Assembly (NCBI RefSeq): GCF_964656455.1
Contig: NC_135716.1
Location: 105,246,389 to 105,310,388 of the forward strand
Origin: Halichoerus grypus
Lineage: Eukaryota; Chordata; Mammalia; Carnivora; Phocidae
Direction: 5' to 3'
Length of the DNA stretch: 64,000 bases
Shown here one piece after another: positions 46,050 to 58,770 of this stretch; position 1 is the stretch's first letter; the number at the start of each line of letters is the position of its first letter. Both the position numbers and the translations under genes were made by a program. The notes under the pieces are model-generated. The model saw nothing but the letters and a program-made list of their open reading frames with translations, made no database searches and was not told the DNA's origin.

Positions 46050-47123
46050 CTGACAACAGAAAGATATGCTTTTCATTGCTTGAGGTAGTACAAATGCAGA
46101 GTTCCCAAGTATATTTTCTCCATATATACACTTTTCTTGGAATATTGCTTGTAAATATCTGGATACTTTTTAAGAACATAGCATCACACTAATCACATTT
46201 AATACATAGAAGGTACCTAACACCTGACTTTGATTTAACAATCTTCATTCAAGTTAAAACAAAAATTTTTTTTTGACAAAAGGAATTCTTAGGTAAAGTA
46301 TTTGAGCCTTGCCTCATTTTCTTCATTGCAATTACTAATGTTATTTCCAAATAATTAGAGAAATTTCTTTTATAAAGAGACTTAAGTTTAAAGCTGAACC
46401 AAAAAGAATGGTTCATCAGTAGTTATTACATAGCTCACTAATTTTTCTTACCCAAGTCTCCATATAAATTATTGGAGAAAGCAATATAATTATTTTTTTC
46501 TAACCAATCAACACTTTATAAGATTATAATGTTTAGACTTAATTTAATAATCACAACTATCACTTCAAAACCCTGTATATCCTATCATTGAAAATGACAC
46601 TTCATTTTAATTTCAGTTTCCTAGGAGTTGTGCCTTATTATAGTGAGTAGGGTAGAGAGATGAGAAATGGACAAAACCTAGGATAGTGGCCTCAGCTGCT
46701 GCTGTTTATAGAGACTACATTTTCTAGAAAGAAAAAAAAAAAGGCACACATGGCCTGCTGAAGTGTAAGGGAACTTATAAAGACAAAGAGACAGACATTT
46801 GAAATCGGACTGTCGCAAATATTCTGAGCTGGAATCTTGACCAGAGTGCAGTTGCATTTCAGATTCAAGTTAACATCGGGGTGTGGTGTCATGACTTCTG
46901 TCCTGTATAAACACATACAGGCATTGGCACTCATGCAGTTAATAAAGCTGACCCTTGGCTGCCACGAAATTATGCGTGGTGTCTCAGCCAAATACCCTAA
47001 ACTCTAAAGTCAGCTGCCTCTGGGGATGGCTGATTAGGTAAAGCAACTAGTCTAGGAGGTGACAGCCATGGGTATTTGCATCTGTTATGATAATTGTCAG
47101 TTTTTTTGGCTTCCTTTTTTAAG

Positions 47124-47313
47124 ATGATTATGGATCTGACAGCTCAAAAATCTTGTGCTATTGTCACAACAATAATAGCCGAAGATATGGTCTGCTTGAC
47201 TATTCTCCTACTCATTGCTACAGTTTCAAAGTTCTGACTTTCCTGCTGCCTCTGGCCATTGGTGGTTGGCTATTTGTAGCTAAGGAAGTTTTCTCACATA
47301 TCATAGAACTCCA
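47124..47313 (+). other. Unidentified exon-like ORF with a predicted membrane helix
   Basis: I do not recognise this sequence. The frame is open from an acceptor-like tract (gcttccttttttaag) to a donor-like CAG/gtaaaa at 47314, and reads through for 15 more codons to a stop at 47357-47359. It encodes DDYGSDSSKILCYC, then HNNNSRRYGLLDYSPTHCY and a hydrophobic helix FKVLTFLLPLAIGGWLFVA. It lies antisense in the PALMD intron, just before a truncated L1. It could be an exon of an unknown gene, a fragment of a retrocopy, or chance. Confidence 0.3.
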
Positions 47314-47349
47314 GGTAAAATGTAGTACTTTTGTTTTCTTAGAAGTTAC

Positions 47350-48790
47350 TGAGGTGTGACTGTCATCCTATAGATCAATGGAACAGAATAGAGAACCCAG
47401 AAATGGACTCTCAACTTTATGGTCAACTAATCTTTGACAAAGCAGGAAAGACTATCCAATGGAAAAAAGACAGTCTCTTCAACAAATGATGTTGGGAAAA
47501 TTGGACAGCCACATGTAGAAGAATGAAACTGGATCATTTTCTTATACTGTACACAAAGATAAACTCAAAATGGATGAAAGACCTAAATGTGAGACAGCAA
47601 TCCATCAAAATCCTAGAGAGGAACACAGGCAGCAACCTCTTCAACATCAGCTACAGCAACTTCTTGCTAGACACTTCTCCAAAGACAAGGGAAACAAAAG
47701 CAAAAATGAATTATTGGGACTTCATCAAGATAAAAAGCTTTGGCACAACAAAGGAAACAGACAACAAAACCAAAGGACAACCTATAGAATGGGAGAAGAT
47801 ATTTGCAAATGACATATCAAATAAAGGGCTAGTATCCAAAATCTATAAAGAACTTATCAAACTCAACACCCAAAAAACAAATAATCTAGTCAAGAAATGG
47901 GCAGAAGACATTCACAGACATTTCTCCAAAGAAGACATCCAAATAGCCAACAGACATACGAAAAAATGTTCAACATCGCTTTCCATTGGGGAAATACAAA
48001 TCAAAACCACAGTGAGATACCACCTCACACCAGTCAGAATGGCTAAAATTAACAAGTCAGGAAACAACAGGTGTTGGCCAGGATGCAGAGAAATGGGAAC
48101 ACTCTTACACTGTTGGTGGGAATGCAAGCTGGTGCAGCCACTCTGGAAAACAGTTTGGAGGTTCCTCAAGAAGTTAAAAATAGAGCTATCCTATGGCCCA
48201 GCAATTGCACTACTAGCTATTTACCACAAAGATACAAATGTAGTGATCTGAAGGGGCACCTGTACCCCAATGTTTATAGTAGCAATGTCTACAATAGCCA
48301 AACTATGGAAAGAACCCAGATATCCACTGACAGATGAATGGATAAAGAAGATGTGGTATATATATACATATATATACAATTGAATATTACTCAGCCATCA
48401 AAAAAGATGAAATCTCACCATTTACATTAATGGGGATGGAACTGGAAGGTATTATGCTAAGCAAAATAAGTCAGAGAAAGACAATTATATGGTTTCATAT
48501 GTGGAATTTAAGAAACAAAGCAGAGGATCATAGGGGAAGGGAGGGGAAAACAAAATAAGATGAAATCGTAGAGGGAGACAAGCCATAAGAGACTCTTAAC
48601 TATAGGAAACAAACTGAGGGTTGCAAGATGGAAGGGGGGGAGGGGGATAGGATAACTGGGTGAAGGAGGGCACGTGATGTCATGAGCACTGGGTGTTACA
48701 TGCAACAGATGAATAACTGAACTCTACATTAGAAATTAATGATACACTATATCTATATGTTAACTAATTGAATTTAAATAAGTTAAAAAA
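47350..48790 (+). mobile_element. 5'-truncated L1: end of ORF2 and 3' UTR
   Basis: The element starts inside ORF2 (atagatcaatggaacagaat) and ends with an A run at 48784. One frame is open for 242 codons (47523-48251), with reverse-transcriptase C-terminal text such as [17 protein letters not shown] and [18 protein letters not shown]. The 3' part has aaacaaactgagggtt and cactgggtgtta. It is antisense to PALMD. No clear target duplication was found. It is not a functional element. Confidence 0.9.
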
Positions 48791-49239
48791 AATCTATCTC
48801 CATCCATGATAGCACATTTGCCCATCAGTAGAGTTGTGGGGATATATGTTGGTTGGTAGAATGGAAAGGTCTATACTAAACATGATAGATCTGGATTATT
48901 CTGTTTCGGCTATTCACTACTTGTGAGAACCAATTCCTTTAACCTTCCCGAATCTCGGTTTTGTAACATGTACAATGAAAACATGGTACCTGCCTTACTA
49001 TGCAGAAATTTGGTGAAGCTAAGAAGAGGTGATGTATGTGAAAGCACATCAAACGTGGTTGATATCAGATGTATTATTTTGGTATTAAAGGTTTTCTGCC
49101 ATATGCTGTGTCTCTTTCTCCCTCTACACCCTGTCTCACAGGGTCCTTTACCCAATAGCATGTTTGAGACAGTCTAATGAGGAGCCTTTGAATAGAAAAT
49201 GAGGGTGTTCAAATCATTGCCGCAAGCAGCTCTTGGACT

Positions 49240-49345
49240 GCAGGATTCACCTGTGGAATCAGATGGACCTGGGTTTAAATACTGGTTCATCTTCCAACTT
49301 CCTGTGTGACCCTAGACAAGTCAGCAGACCTTACTAAGCCTCATT
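49240..49345 (+). repeat. MIR 5' fragment
   Basis: Forward text cctgggtttaaatactgg, then gtgtgaccctagacaagtc and aagcctcattatctt. Confidence 0.75.
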
Positions 49346-49359
49346 ATCTTCGCTCATTC

Positions 49360-50570
49360 ATTCATTCAAAAAGATTTGTTTAGCATCTATTTTGTACCAG
49401 GCACAATCCTATCTACTAAGGATATAATAGTAAACAAAAGAAATTCCCTGCCCTCATGGAGTTTACATTCTAGTGAGAGGACACAGACAATACACTAACA
49501 GAGGGGCTGGCAACCTTTTCTATAAAGGGCCAGATAGTAAATACCTTAGGCTTTGCAGGCTACATACAATTCCTGTTGCATATTCATCTTTTTTTTGGTT
49601 TGTTTTCCTTTTTATATCCCTTAAGTAATAAAAAACCATTCCTAGCTTGTGGCTATCCAGAAATAGGCCAGGGCTAAATTTTGTCCTGGGCCATAGTTTG
49701 CCAACTCCTGCAAATGTACATACATATTTACATACATATGTACATATATATATTTGTTTATTGTGTATATATCTGTTCACACACACACACATTTATTTAT
49801 GAAGAAAAATATTTCCACGAAAAAGTAGGATAAGGGCTATAACCGGAAGGAAAATGGGATGAAGAGTGCCTGGGCAGGGGACACTGTTTGCACAGTGTGG
49901 TCAGGGAGAGGCTAACTAATAAAGTGTCATTTGAGCAGAGACATGAAAGAAGCGAGAGAAGGATACATGAGGGTTTCAGGGGAAGTGTGCTTCCAAGAGA
50001 GGGAAGAGTAACTACAAAACTCAAAGTAAGAGCACAGGGAGTAAGGAGGAGAGTGGTGAGAAATGAAGTCAGAGAGGTGGCAGATCATATGAGGCCTAAT
50101 GCATTGTGAGGTCTTTGGGGAAGCATGGGGAGGTCTGAGCAGAGGACAAACAGGTTATGACCTGAAATTTCGCCAGTTACATTGGCTGCTGTGTGAAGAA
50201 TAGACAGGGGTTGGGTGAGGGGAGAAACATGGAGGTCAGTTGTCATACTTCACATGGAGGTGGCTTATTCAAGATGGTTGCTGGTAGAAGGGTGAGAAGT
50301 GATAAGATTCTGGAAATATTTTGAAGGAAAAGTTGCCAGGATTTGTTGATACATTACATGTGGGGTGTGAGAGAAAGAGAGATGTCAAGTGTGATTCCAG
50401 TGTTTGTGAATAAGTGGAAAGATGTGAACACAAAGACAGAAATTTGGGAGGGAGAAGAAGGGAGATTGGTGGGGGATGTGGTTACTTTGAGACAGTCAAT
50501 GGTGATGTGGAGAAAACAGCTAGATATAAAAGTCAGGAGCTCAGAGAAGTCTGGATTTTAATATAAATTT
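49360..50570 (+). mobile_element. Ancient interspersed repeat, family unresolved
   Basis: A mammal-wide repeat signature: taccaggcacaatcctatc, ctcatggagtttacattc, then tgacc-poor but clear text gtgtcatttgagcagagac and ggctgctgtgtgaagaatag. It is split by the hAT element at 49503-49712 and an AT/AC tract, and capped by a SINE at 50581. Confidence 0.55.
49503..49712 (+). mobile_element. hAT-type DNA transposon nested in an older repeat
   Basis: The left end is ggctggcaaccttttctat, then aaagggccagatagtaaat; the right end is ccatagtttgccaactcctg. It splits an older element that resumes near 49860. Confidence 0.75.
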
Positions 50571-50580
50571 GGGAGTTGGT

Positions 50581-50759
50581 GGGGTGCCTGGGTGGTTCAG
50601 TCTGTTAAGTGCTGCCTTCGGCTCGGGTCATGATCCCAGGGTCCTGGGATCAAGTTCCGCATCAGGCTCCCAGCTCAGCAGGAGTCTGCTTCTCCCTCTC
50701 CCTCTGCCCCCCTCTTGTGCTCGCTCTCTCAAATAAATAAATAAAATCTTAAAAAAAAA
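50581..50759 (+). mobile_element. Can-SINE
   Basis: A forward SINE starting ggggtgcctgggtggttc. The perfect 16-bp duplication aaatttgggagttggt is at 50565 and 50760. Confidence 0.95.
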
Positions 50760-51761
50760 AAATTTGGGAGTTGGTATTTATAACCATAGGCATGGATAAG
50801 ATTTCCTAGAAAGTCAGGGCTTCCAAGGATGGAATCCTGGAGCAATTAAACATTTAGAAATCTGGGCAATGTTACGACTTCACAGGGTATAATAAAGATT
50901 AAAAGAAATAGCAAGCATTCAGCAAATGCTAGTTTCCTCCTGTTTCTGCCCCTTTCTATAGCTGGGGCACAGAGACAGATTCTGGATCTGTTTGGCCAAT
51001 TACATCTCAGGGACTTAGAAATGCACTGGTATTTGTAGTTGTTTTCCTCTGTAGAGAGGCCCATGGGTAATGTAAGGCCATATGATTCTCATGGATGTCT
51101 TCAGACTAATATGGTAAGAGTATGAGGTTGAAAGCCTGCTAACCTCATCAAAGTATCTGCTAATGAATGTTTTTGAAGGTTTTCAAGTCACTGGGTACAT
51201 GACGCATTAATATGAGTCAGATGACACATCAGGACTGTTTATGAAAACCAAACAGAAACAAACAAACACACTCTTTCTGTTCTTTATTATTTAGTTAGAG
51301 CCAACTGTCAGTTAAATAGGATAATACGGAAGTCTCTTGGTGCTAATTACTTAGAGTCACAGACCTCTACGGGAAATGCTTACTGATATAGACCATTTCC
51401 TAAAATTCTCACTTCAATGCAAAACGCTATATCCCATTTTTATATGTTGATTTGCTACTTCTGTATATTATTTGTGGACAATATAAATAACCTCAAAAGA
51501 TAAATGTTAGAGATTTGTCGTTCTAGAAAAGCTTTCTGCCAGCTCAGAATGCCAGTGGAAGTGATGGGAAACCCAGAAAAGAGTAACAGAGCAGGGACCT
51601 GGCTTCTGCCCTCCTCCCTCTCACAGGGTCGGAACTCAGAGGTGAAGGCACTATGGTAGTCCAGCAATGGAAGAAGAGGAGGTCTAATGAGCTCCACACT
51701 AGGTAATGCGCCAAGTTTTTGAGGATTGTCTGTTCTTAAGGAACATAAAACAAAAATTGCA

Positions 51762-51962
51762 GGGCGCCTGGGTGGCTCAGTCGGTTAAGCGGCTGCCTTC
51801 GGCTCAGGTCATGATCCCAGGGTCCTGGGATCGAACCCCACATCGGGCTCCCTGCTCGGCTGGAAGTCTGCTTCTCCCTCTGCCTGCCACGCCCCCTGTT
51901 CGTGCTCTCTCTCTCTCTGACAAATAAATAAGTAAAATCTTAAAAAAAAAAAACAAAACCCC
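51762..51962 (+). mobile_element. Can-SINE
   Basis: A forward SINE starting gggcgcctgggtggctc with an A/C-rich tail. The duplication aaaattgca is on both sides (51753 and about 51963). Confidence 0.93.
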
Positions 51963-52009
51963 CAAAATTGCAACTGGAGTGTAGGCACTATTTTTGTATA
52001 TATAGCACA

Positions 52010-52215
52010 GTGGGTCTCAACTGACAGCGATTTCCCCCTGAGGACATCTGGCAAAGCTGGAGACATGTTGGTTGTCACAACTTGAAGACTTGCTACTGGC
52101 ATCTAGTCGGCGGACGCCAGGGATGCTGCTAAGCATCCTAGGAGGCACGGAACTGTCCCCCACGACAGACTTCTTTGGTCCAAAATGTCAATGGTGCTGA
52201 GGTTGAGAGAGCCTA
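52010..52215 (+). mobile_element. MER5A-like hAT-Charlie element
   Basis: Text matches the well-known family: gttggttgtcacaactt, then ctactggcatctagtcgg, gggatgctgctaagcatcct, ccaaaatgtcaatggtgctg and gaggttgag near the end. Confidence 0.8.
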
Positions 52216-52628
52216 AAACAGTGCTTGGTATGATAGGTGGTTGATACATGCTTCATAAGGGATTTTTAAAATATCCATCTCTCTGATATTTTTATTTTTT
52301 CCTCATTATTTCTCTTTTCCATGTAGCTATCATATGGAATTCAAACTATTATTTGTTGACTAGAATTTGATCAGCCTTATTTTTATTTAAAATTACCGTT
52401 TGGGTTAACTTCCTTCTCAAATTTCTCTGTATCTCTATCTATCTATGCATTTATTGATTTTTTTTCTGGCTCAGTGACCATTCATAGTGAAGTGGTTACT
52501 CAATCCCGATTCAGGGTTGTAAGCTCAAAAAAATTCAAGGCTTACATTAGGGATTCATATCTAATCCTTTTCCAAAAGTTTTGGGTAGAGAGAAAAATTT
52601 AGCAAGTATAAATGAAGTACTGGGGAAA

Positions 52629-52780
52629 TATATGTGTGTGTGTATATATATATATATGCATGTGTGTACATATATTTGTACACTCATCCATATTACACAT
52701 ACATAAACTACTTATGTGTGTATATATAAAATTTTAGTTTTATATATATAAAAATGTTATTTTATATATATGTAAAACTC
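52629..52780 (+). repeat. TG/TA dinucleotide tract
   Basis: Alternating tgtgtgtg and tatatata runs with ATG/ACA variation. Low-complexity sequence prone to length change. Confidence 0.8.
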
Positions 52781-53524
52781 TTTTTTTACATGGAAAGCTT
52801 TGGGGGAGGTCACTAGGGGATAACTTTCTAACCTTCACCTGCTTATCTCTCAGCAGATGGGTTAGAATTTCACTAAGTGCTGCCATGCCCATCTTTAGAA
52901 GGTATTACCTTTCTGAATGGGAACTGAACTCCTAGAAATGCTGATTCAGTTTGACGAGAAACAGGTGGAGGAGAAAGAGAAATATCCTTCTTGGTGCCTC
53001 CTGGACTGTTAGGCGGGGCCTGATGGATGAGTTAGCACCTCTCACGATTTCTGAGAGATGGTGGGCAGGCATCATGTGCCAATTTAGATAAGCAGAGTAC
53101 ATGAAAAAGGATTTGTAATGCTATCCATTATTGGAATCTTTCTTCTCCTTGCCTATTTGCTGGGGAAAAATAGGGTTATTTCAAGAGCTCCCTAGGTGAA
53201 AGCAGGTAGCTTTCATTTCATGCACTGTTCTAGTAATAACCTCCCTTAATCGTCACGAGATAATGTCCCCAATCCAATTTCAACATGCAGTTTTTTGTCT
53301 TAGAAAAAGGACAGCACATAAATGCTGGATGCACCCAGAAGGGGTTATTTCAGAAGGCAATTTTTTCTGCTGCTAAGTGTTCATTTATCTCTTTCAGTTT
53401 TTGGTGGACTTAACAAGGACTAACAACCTAATGAAGTTTGCCATTGGGGCCAAAAAAGGCTGGAATTCAAGAGAGTTACATCCTACCTTCCATCATTTTA
53501 TTTGCTAGCAATTATAACAACCTT

Positions 53525-53745
53525 TAAAATGTATTGAGTATCTACACCGTACCAGGCATTGACCTAATTAGTCCTCCCAACAACCCCCTTGAGTACCACT
53601 ATTAGTTCTATTTGACAGATGAGCAAGCAGGGGGCTTAGACAGGCAACGGGTCTGGAGGCTTACAGGTAGCTTGTGGCAGGACAGAATTTGAAATCAAAT
53701 CTCTGCCAACAGAGCCTGAGCTTTTAATCACTTTCTAATTAACCA
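53525..53745 (-). repeat. MIR
   Basis: A reverse MIR: taccaggcattgacctaat, then tttgacagatgagcaagc, acagaatttgaaatcaaat and cagagcctgagc. Confidence 0.75.
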
Positions 53746-54016
53746 CTATGGGAACAAAACTTTAAAAAGTGGATTCTTATGAACTTAGACACAACATTCA
53801 TTTTGCAGAGCAGTGTAAAAGGATTTCTTACTTCCTATCATAATAGAGAGAGAGAGAGAGAAGACTGACATCCTAGCTGGGGTCCACTCACATGTAAAAG
53901 TGCTGACTCATTACATATAAAGATAATATTTCTGTCCTGGCCTTCATTAGAGTTACTGTGTTATACTAGGAGTTTTTCTGCTTAGTGGATAGTCTGACCA
54001 GGATTAAAGTTAAACT

Positions 54017-54022
54017 CTTTCT

Positions 54023-54116
<94 letters not shown>

Positions 54117-54121
54117 TTCCT

Positions 54122-54165
<44 letters not shown>

Positions 54166-54180
54166 TCCTTTCTTTCTCTC
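54017..54180 (+). repeat. (TTTC)n microsatellite, about 160 bp
   Basis: An almost perfect run of the four-base unit CTTT/TTTC, with a short interruption (ttccttccttc) near 54113-54122 and looser units at the end. It is expected to be highly variable in length and to be purine-rich on the - strand, the sense strand of PALMD. Confidence 0.97.
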
Positions 54181-57100
54181 CTTTTTTTTGCTGCTTGAGT
54201 TTGGATTTTGGTAGAAGTTCTTAGAACAGTCTCTTTCAGAGTCTGGGGTTTCTCTGAGCTATAGCCACTTTATAGAGAGCCTTTCTTTGTTCGGGCACAA
54301 AACTGTTCTTCAAAGTAAAAGAAGTTTTAGGTCTTAAATAAAAGCTGGCTGATGTAATTTGATTATAAAACTGTAGTTTGGAGGTCATCACTGATGCCAT
54401 GTTTGAAATTAAGTTTATGACTGGCTTTAGATGTATACTTTGAAAGGACTGATGACCTGTTTGCCTCTTGGGAGCCCATGCTCTCTTATTAAAAGCCAGG
54501 ACTTCACCCACAGAGGGCCCAACGATCACTGCTCTGGGATGGCCCGAATCAGCAGGACTTGATCCCGGCTGTGCCACCTCTGATTTACCTCTGAAACCAG
54601 TTGGTGGAAGTGCTAGGGCCATCTCACCAGCCCACCCCAAGCAAGACAAGGAAGGATCTGGTTTCTTTGCGGACTCACGGCTCTCAGAATGTGTTTGCTT
54701 CCAGCAGGTGTTGAATTCGGCCCCGAGTGGGGAGCAGTTGTAATCTTTGACTCTTCTCTTGGGCTGCAGATTCTCTTTCCTTTCTTTCCCACTGAATCTT
54801 GGGAGAACAGGAGGTGGCTGGTGGCTTACCTATATTTTGTGATTTTTTTGTGGGCAGGGCTACTTTTTTTGTTTTCAGTTCTACCCATGGAAACAAGAAA
54901 GTGAGCCCAAAGTTAACCAAAGCTAACACACTTGGCTTACTTACTTAGCCCAACCAAGCTTCGGTTTTCTCATTTGGCGAATAAGAATAGTATTCACAAA
55001 AGGTAGTCTTGAGGACGTAAATGAAGTCATGTTTGTAAGCCTCTAGCACGGGGTGTGACATGGAGGAATTAGTTGATAATGTAGTAGTTAGTCCTTTCTC
55101 TTCCTACTCTGCTAGGGAGGGGAGGACTATCTATGACAACTCCAATAAAAAAGAAAACCTACCACGTCCATTTGGGGATTTGATCTTCAACTTTAATATC
55201 AATGATTTTGGAGCAAGTGTGGGTGTTAATATAGCTTCAGGGACACACCTGTCTTTAAAACTACAGTTCTAGACGGAAAACCAGAATAGCACTCCAGCAT
55301 TATTAGAATTTTCGTAATATTTATGGGGATGGTGTCTATTTAACAAATGTTATCTATTTTATAAATGAGATAATATGCTAGTCTGTTTTGACAACCTGCT
55401 AATCTCCCCCTCACCCCAATCCATTTCTCCTGTTCTTTTTAGTAATAGAACTCCTTGAGTTTTATATCTCTTCCCAGCTACCCTGCCATTTCCCGGTCTC
55501 TTTTGCGTTTAAATGGTGCCATGTGACTAAATTCTGGATAATAGGATATTAGCAGAAGTGACCTCTGCAATTTTCAGGTCATATCTTTAAAATAGGACTG
55601 TTTGCCCTCCATTTATACTCCCTTTCCTACACTGGAATGAGGACGTGGTAATGGCAAGCTGTCTTTGGCCATCCAACCATGGCCAAAGCAAAGCAACGGG
55701 ACAGAAAGAAACAGGGTCTCTCTATCATTGATCATCTCATGGGACGTTGCTTCTCCTCTTCCCTTGAATGTCTGCCAGCGAGGATTGTTATGGGTGTGAG
55801 AGAAATCTTTTTGGATTTTTTGGAAAAATTACGGAATTTTTTATTATGGAATCTTTTAAAGCATCAAAACCAGTATGCTAACTATTGCATCGCCTTATGG
55901 GGATGAATCTTTGAGTCAACTATTGTCTGAGATTTTTCCATATTTTTTCTTTGATTTGCAAAATTACTCATTAGTATCTTGCATTTCCAGTAGTTAACCA
56001 GTAAAAATAGAAAAAGAAATCAGCTTTGTGCCTAGTGGTTAAGGAATTTACATGTTTCTAGATCATTTATCAAATCTGACATGGCTTATATTTACTATAG
56101 CTAGTTATTATTGAATGGCTAAGGTTTACAATGAAAAAGGAAAGACCTTTTTATTTATTTTTTAACCATAGTTTGGTTAAACGAATAGCTTTGGAATCAC
56201 AACAGATACTATTGAGTATATGTAGTTGATGACTTTAATCAGGTAATCTTGACTGCAGTGTGTTGGTCATATGTAATGGGCAAGTAAGTGATCACTAATG
56301 GATCAGAGGTTAAAGATATTTTGTCTTTATAGACAGTTTACTTCATGGTATTATCAAACTATATTTTCTCATAAAATTGAGAACATGCAGTCTAGTAGAA
56401 GGTGGGCTTTTTTGTGTTCTTTTTAAAAAACTAGGGGTCTGATAAATTTCATCGAACATTTGACACATGGTTTAAAAGCACTTACTGCATGTCAGGCACA
56501 TTTTATTCACCAGGCTGAAATAAAAGTATATCAAAAACGATGAAGAATACTTGTATGCACAGGCATAGGACAAGAATTGCCCAATAAACAGCCTTTGCCA
56601 AAGGGCATGTGTATAATAAGGAAGATCTAACCCACCAGTGCAAACAATCACATGCTATGGGTAAGCATGCCAGAGAATTAAAGGGCATTTGGCATACAAC
56701 AAACACTCAGTTTGCCCTGAGCCAGATCTTTTGCCTCTAATCCAGAGCATTTAAGAACAGGAGGAGCAGTACAACACAGAAGCTTCAAGAAAACAAGAGG
56801 CAGAGAGCTAGCCCAGAAGTGACATTGAAACAAGTGTCAGTCTGCTCTGATAACTGGGAGCAGAGCAGATGTTTAGAAAAGCTGAATAATTTATAGTTAC
56901 ATGTGAGCAGCTTTTGCATGGGTGAATCTCATCTCCTAATATAACTCGGTAAATATTAATAATTATCTCATGGGCAGATGATACTGATTTGAAACTGCCA
57001 TGTAGGCAGGTAAAGTTAGAAGATAATAATTTAGTAGAAAAGCACACCCTCTTAATCAGAATCATATTTTGTAAATTAAGGGTTTCATTTGCCATGAAAA

Positions 57101-57462
57101 ATAAGAAACCAAACTGGTTTTCAGAGAATCAGCCACTTTCACGCGCAGATTACAAACATAACTTTCAAATGAATGCAAATTAATGCACGCTCTGGAGATT
57201 GGTGAGGTATGGCAGATTGGTTAGTTATGGGCTTTTTGAATGTTCTGGTAGGACAGAAACCGGGTGTGTGGCTTTTAATTAGAGCCTGTAGAGAGCCTTG
57301 TCGTACATGCCAAACACTTAATAAGAACTAAATAATTTTAAAATAATAATTCAAATTGACCTCTATATAGGTGTAATGAGTTTCCCAAGTGACCTCAAAT
57401 ACTGCTATCGCCGGGACATGGCAAGTTAGCTGCAAATGTGCTTATCCATGATTTGGGGAAGC

Positions 57463-57665
57463 TTTTTTTTTTTTTTAAAGATTTTATTTATTTATTTGAC
57501 AAAGAGAGACACAGCGAGAGAGGGAACACAAGCAGGGAGAGTGGGAGAGGGAGAAGCAGGCTTCCCGCAGAGCAGGGAGCCCGATGCAGGGCTCGATCCC
57601 AGGACCCTGGGATCGTGACCTGAGCCAAAGGCAGTTGCTTAAAGACTGAGCCACCCAGGCGCCCC
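57463..57665 (-). mobile_element. Can-SINE
   Basis: A reverse SINE close to consensus, from its T tract to cacccaggcgccccg. The target duplication is short and unclear. Confidence 0.92.
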
Positions 57666-58599
57666 GAGGAAGACTGTTTCTTAAAAAAAAAAAAAAAACG
57701 TTGTAGGGGAAAAATATTTTTAGTGAATAAACTACTTGTAACCATATTATGAAATGGCAAAGCATATGTAATGATGTAGACAGCCATTGACTCTCTACTC
57801 AGAAATAATGACTGGCTTTGTGCCTTGAAACCCTGAGCATTTGCCTCTCACGGTATTATAGAGCAGCCACTGTGTTTTCAACTCTCTTTCTACTTCATTT
57901 TTGCTTTGCTTCTTGTATTAATTGTTCATATTTGATACCAAGAACAGGACTCTATTATTTGAAGGCCAATAAATATAAATTCCAACCTTAATATAACATA
58001 GACTAACCAACAAGGATCAGTTAGCCCGGGGTGGTCTAAATGGACTAAGTGACTCTTGCCTTGTGGCAGACAAAAGAGGCTTTCCAAGGGGTGTGGTCTG
58101 GAAGCTTTCTGAGCTCATAAATACAGCCAAGGGGTTGGGGCTGGGGTGGGGGACAATCTTGGGCAATGGGGAAGCCTAGGCTCTTTGGTAGCACATTATA
58201 CAAAAGAGTCTCTGCCTTTGAACATTCTTTATGACAATGACCTGGAGGATGGGTCCCTGAAACTAACTCCCCTCCCACTTTCTGCTTTGTTCATTTACTC
58301 CTTTCTTCCTTCTTTACCCATGTCAACACGGCCAAAGATTTATGACATTCATGCTAATGGTTTTAAATTTGTGTTTCGAGTTACTGAACGTTGTTTTGAA
58401 TGAAATAATTAGTGTAAAGTCACTTTTGAAAAGTTAAAAGATCTAAAGAGAGGTAAACATAAATATTTGCTTTTGAAGCACTTATGATTCTCAATCTCTT
58501 CTAGAAGATGAAGATGGGTTCGATGTGGGGGGTTCTCTATAAATGTTTATTGACCCGAATCAAGAACAAGCAGAGTGAGTCATGGTGGAATGGGTCTGG

Positions 58600-58770
58600 A
58601 GTCAGAAAGATCTATGTGTGACTCATGGCTTGACTGTTACTGGGTTTACACCTTTCTGTGGTTTAGTGTCCTTATTTGTGAAATAACGCCAATTAGACTT
58701 CCCCCAGAGAACTGTCATTCTCAGAGTAATGCTTAGTACATAATATGTGCTCCATAAAGTGTAGCTGTTA
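58600..58770 (+). repeat. MIR
   Basis: Forward, decayed: gactgttactgggtttaca, tgtggtttagtgtcc and tgtgctccataaagtg. Confidence 0.6.

Noticed and set aside
47523..48251. 242-codon ORF as a possible host gene
   Set aside because: The text is the C-terminal part of L1 ORF2, within a truncated element.
53985..54224. 79-codon ORF rich in Phe, Leu and Ser
   Set aside because: It is the TTTC microsatellite read in frame, not a gene.
54236..54649. 137-codon ORF on the - strand
   Set aside because: No recognisable domain, signal or splice context; it lies in the PALMD intron on the same strand but matches no palmdelphin sequence. Likely chance in a higher-GC stretch.
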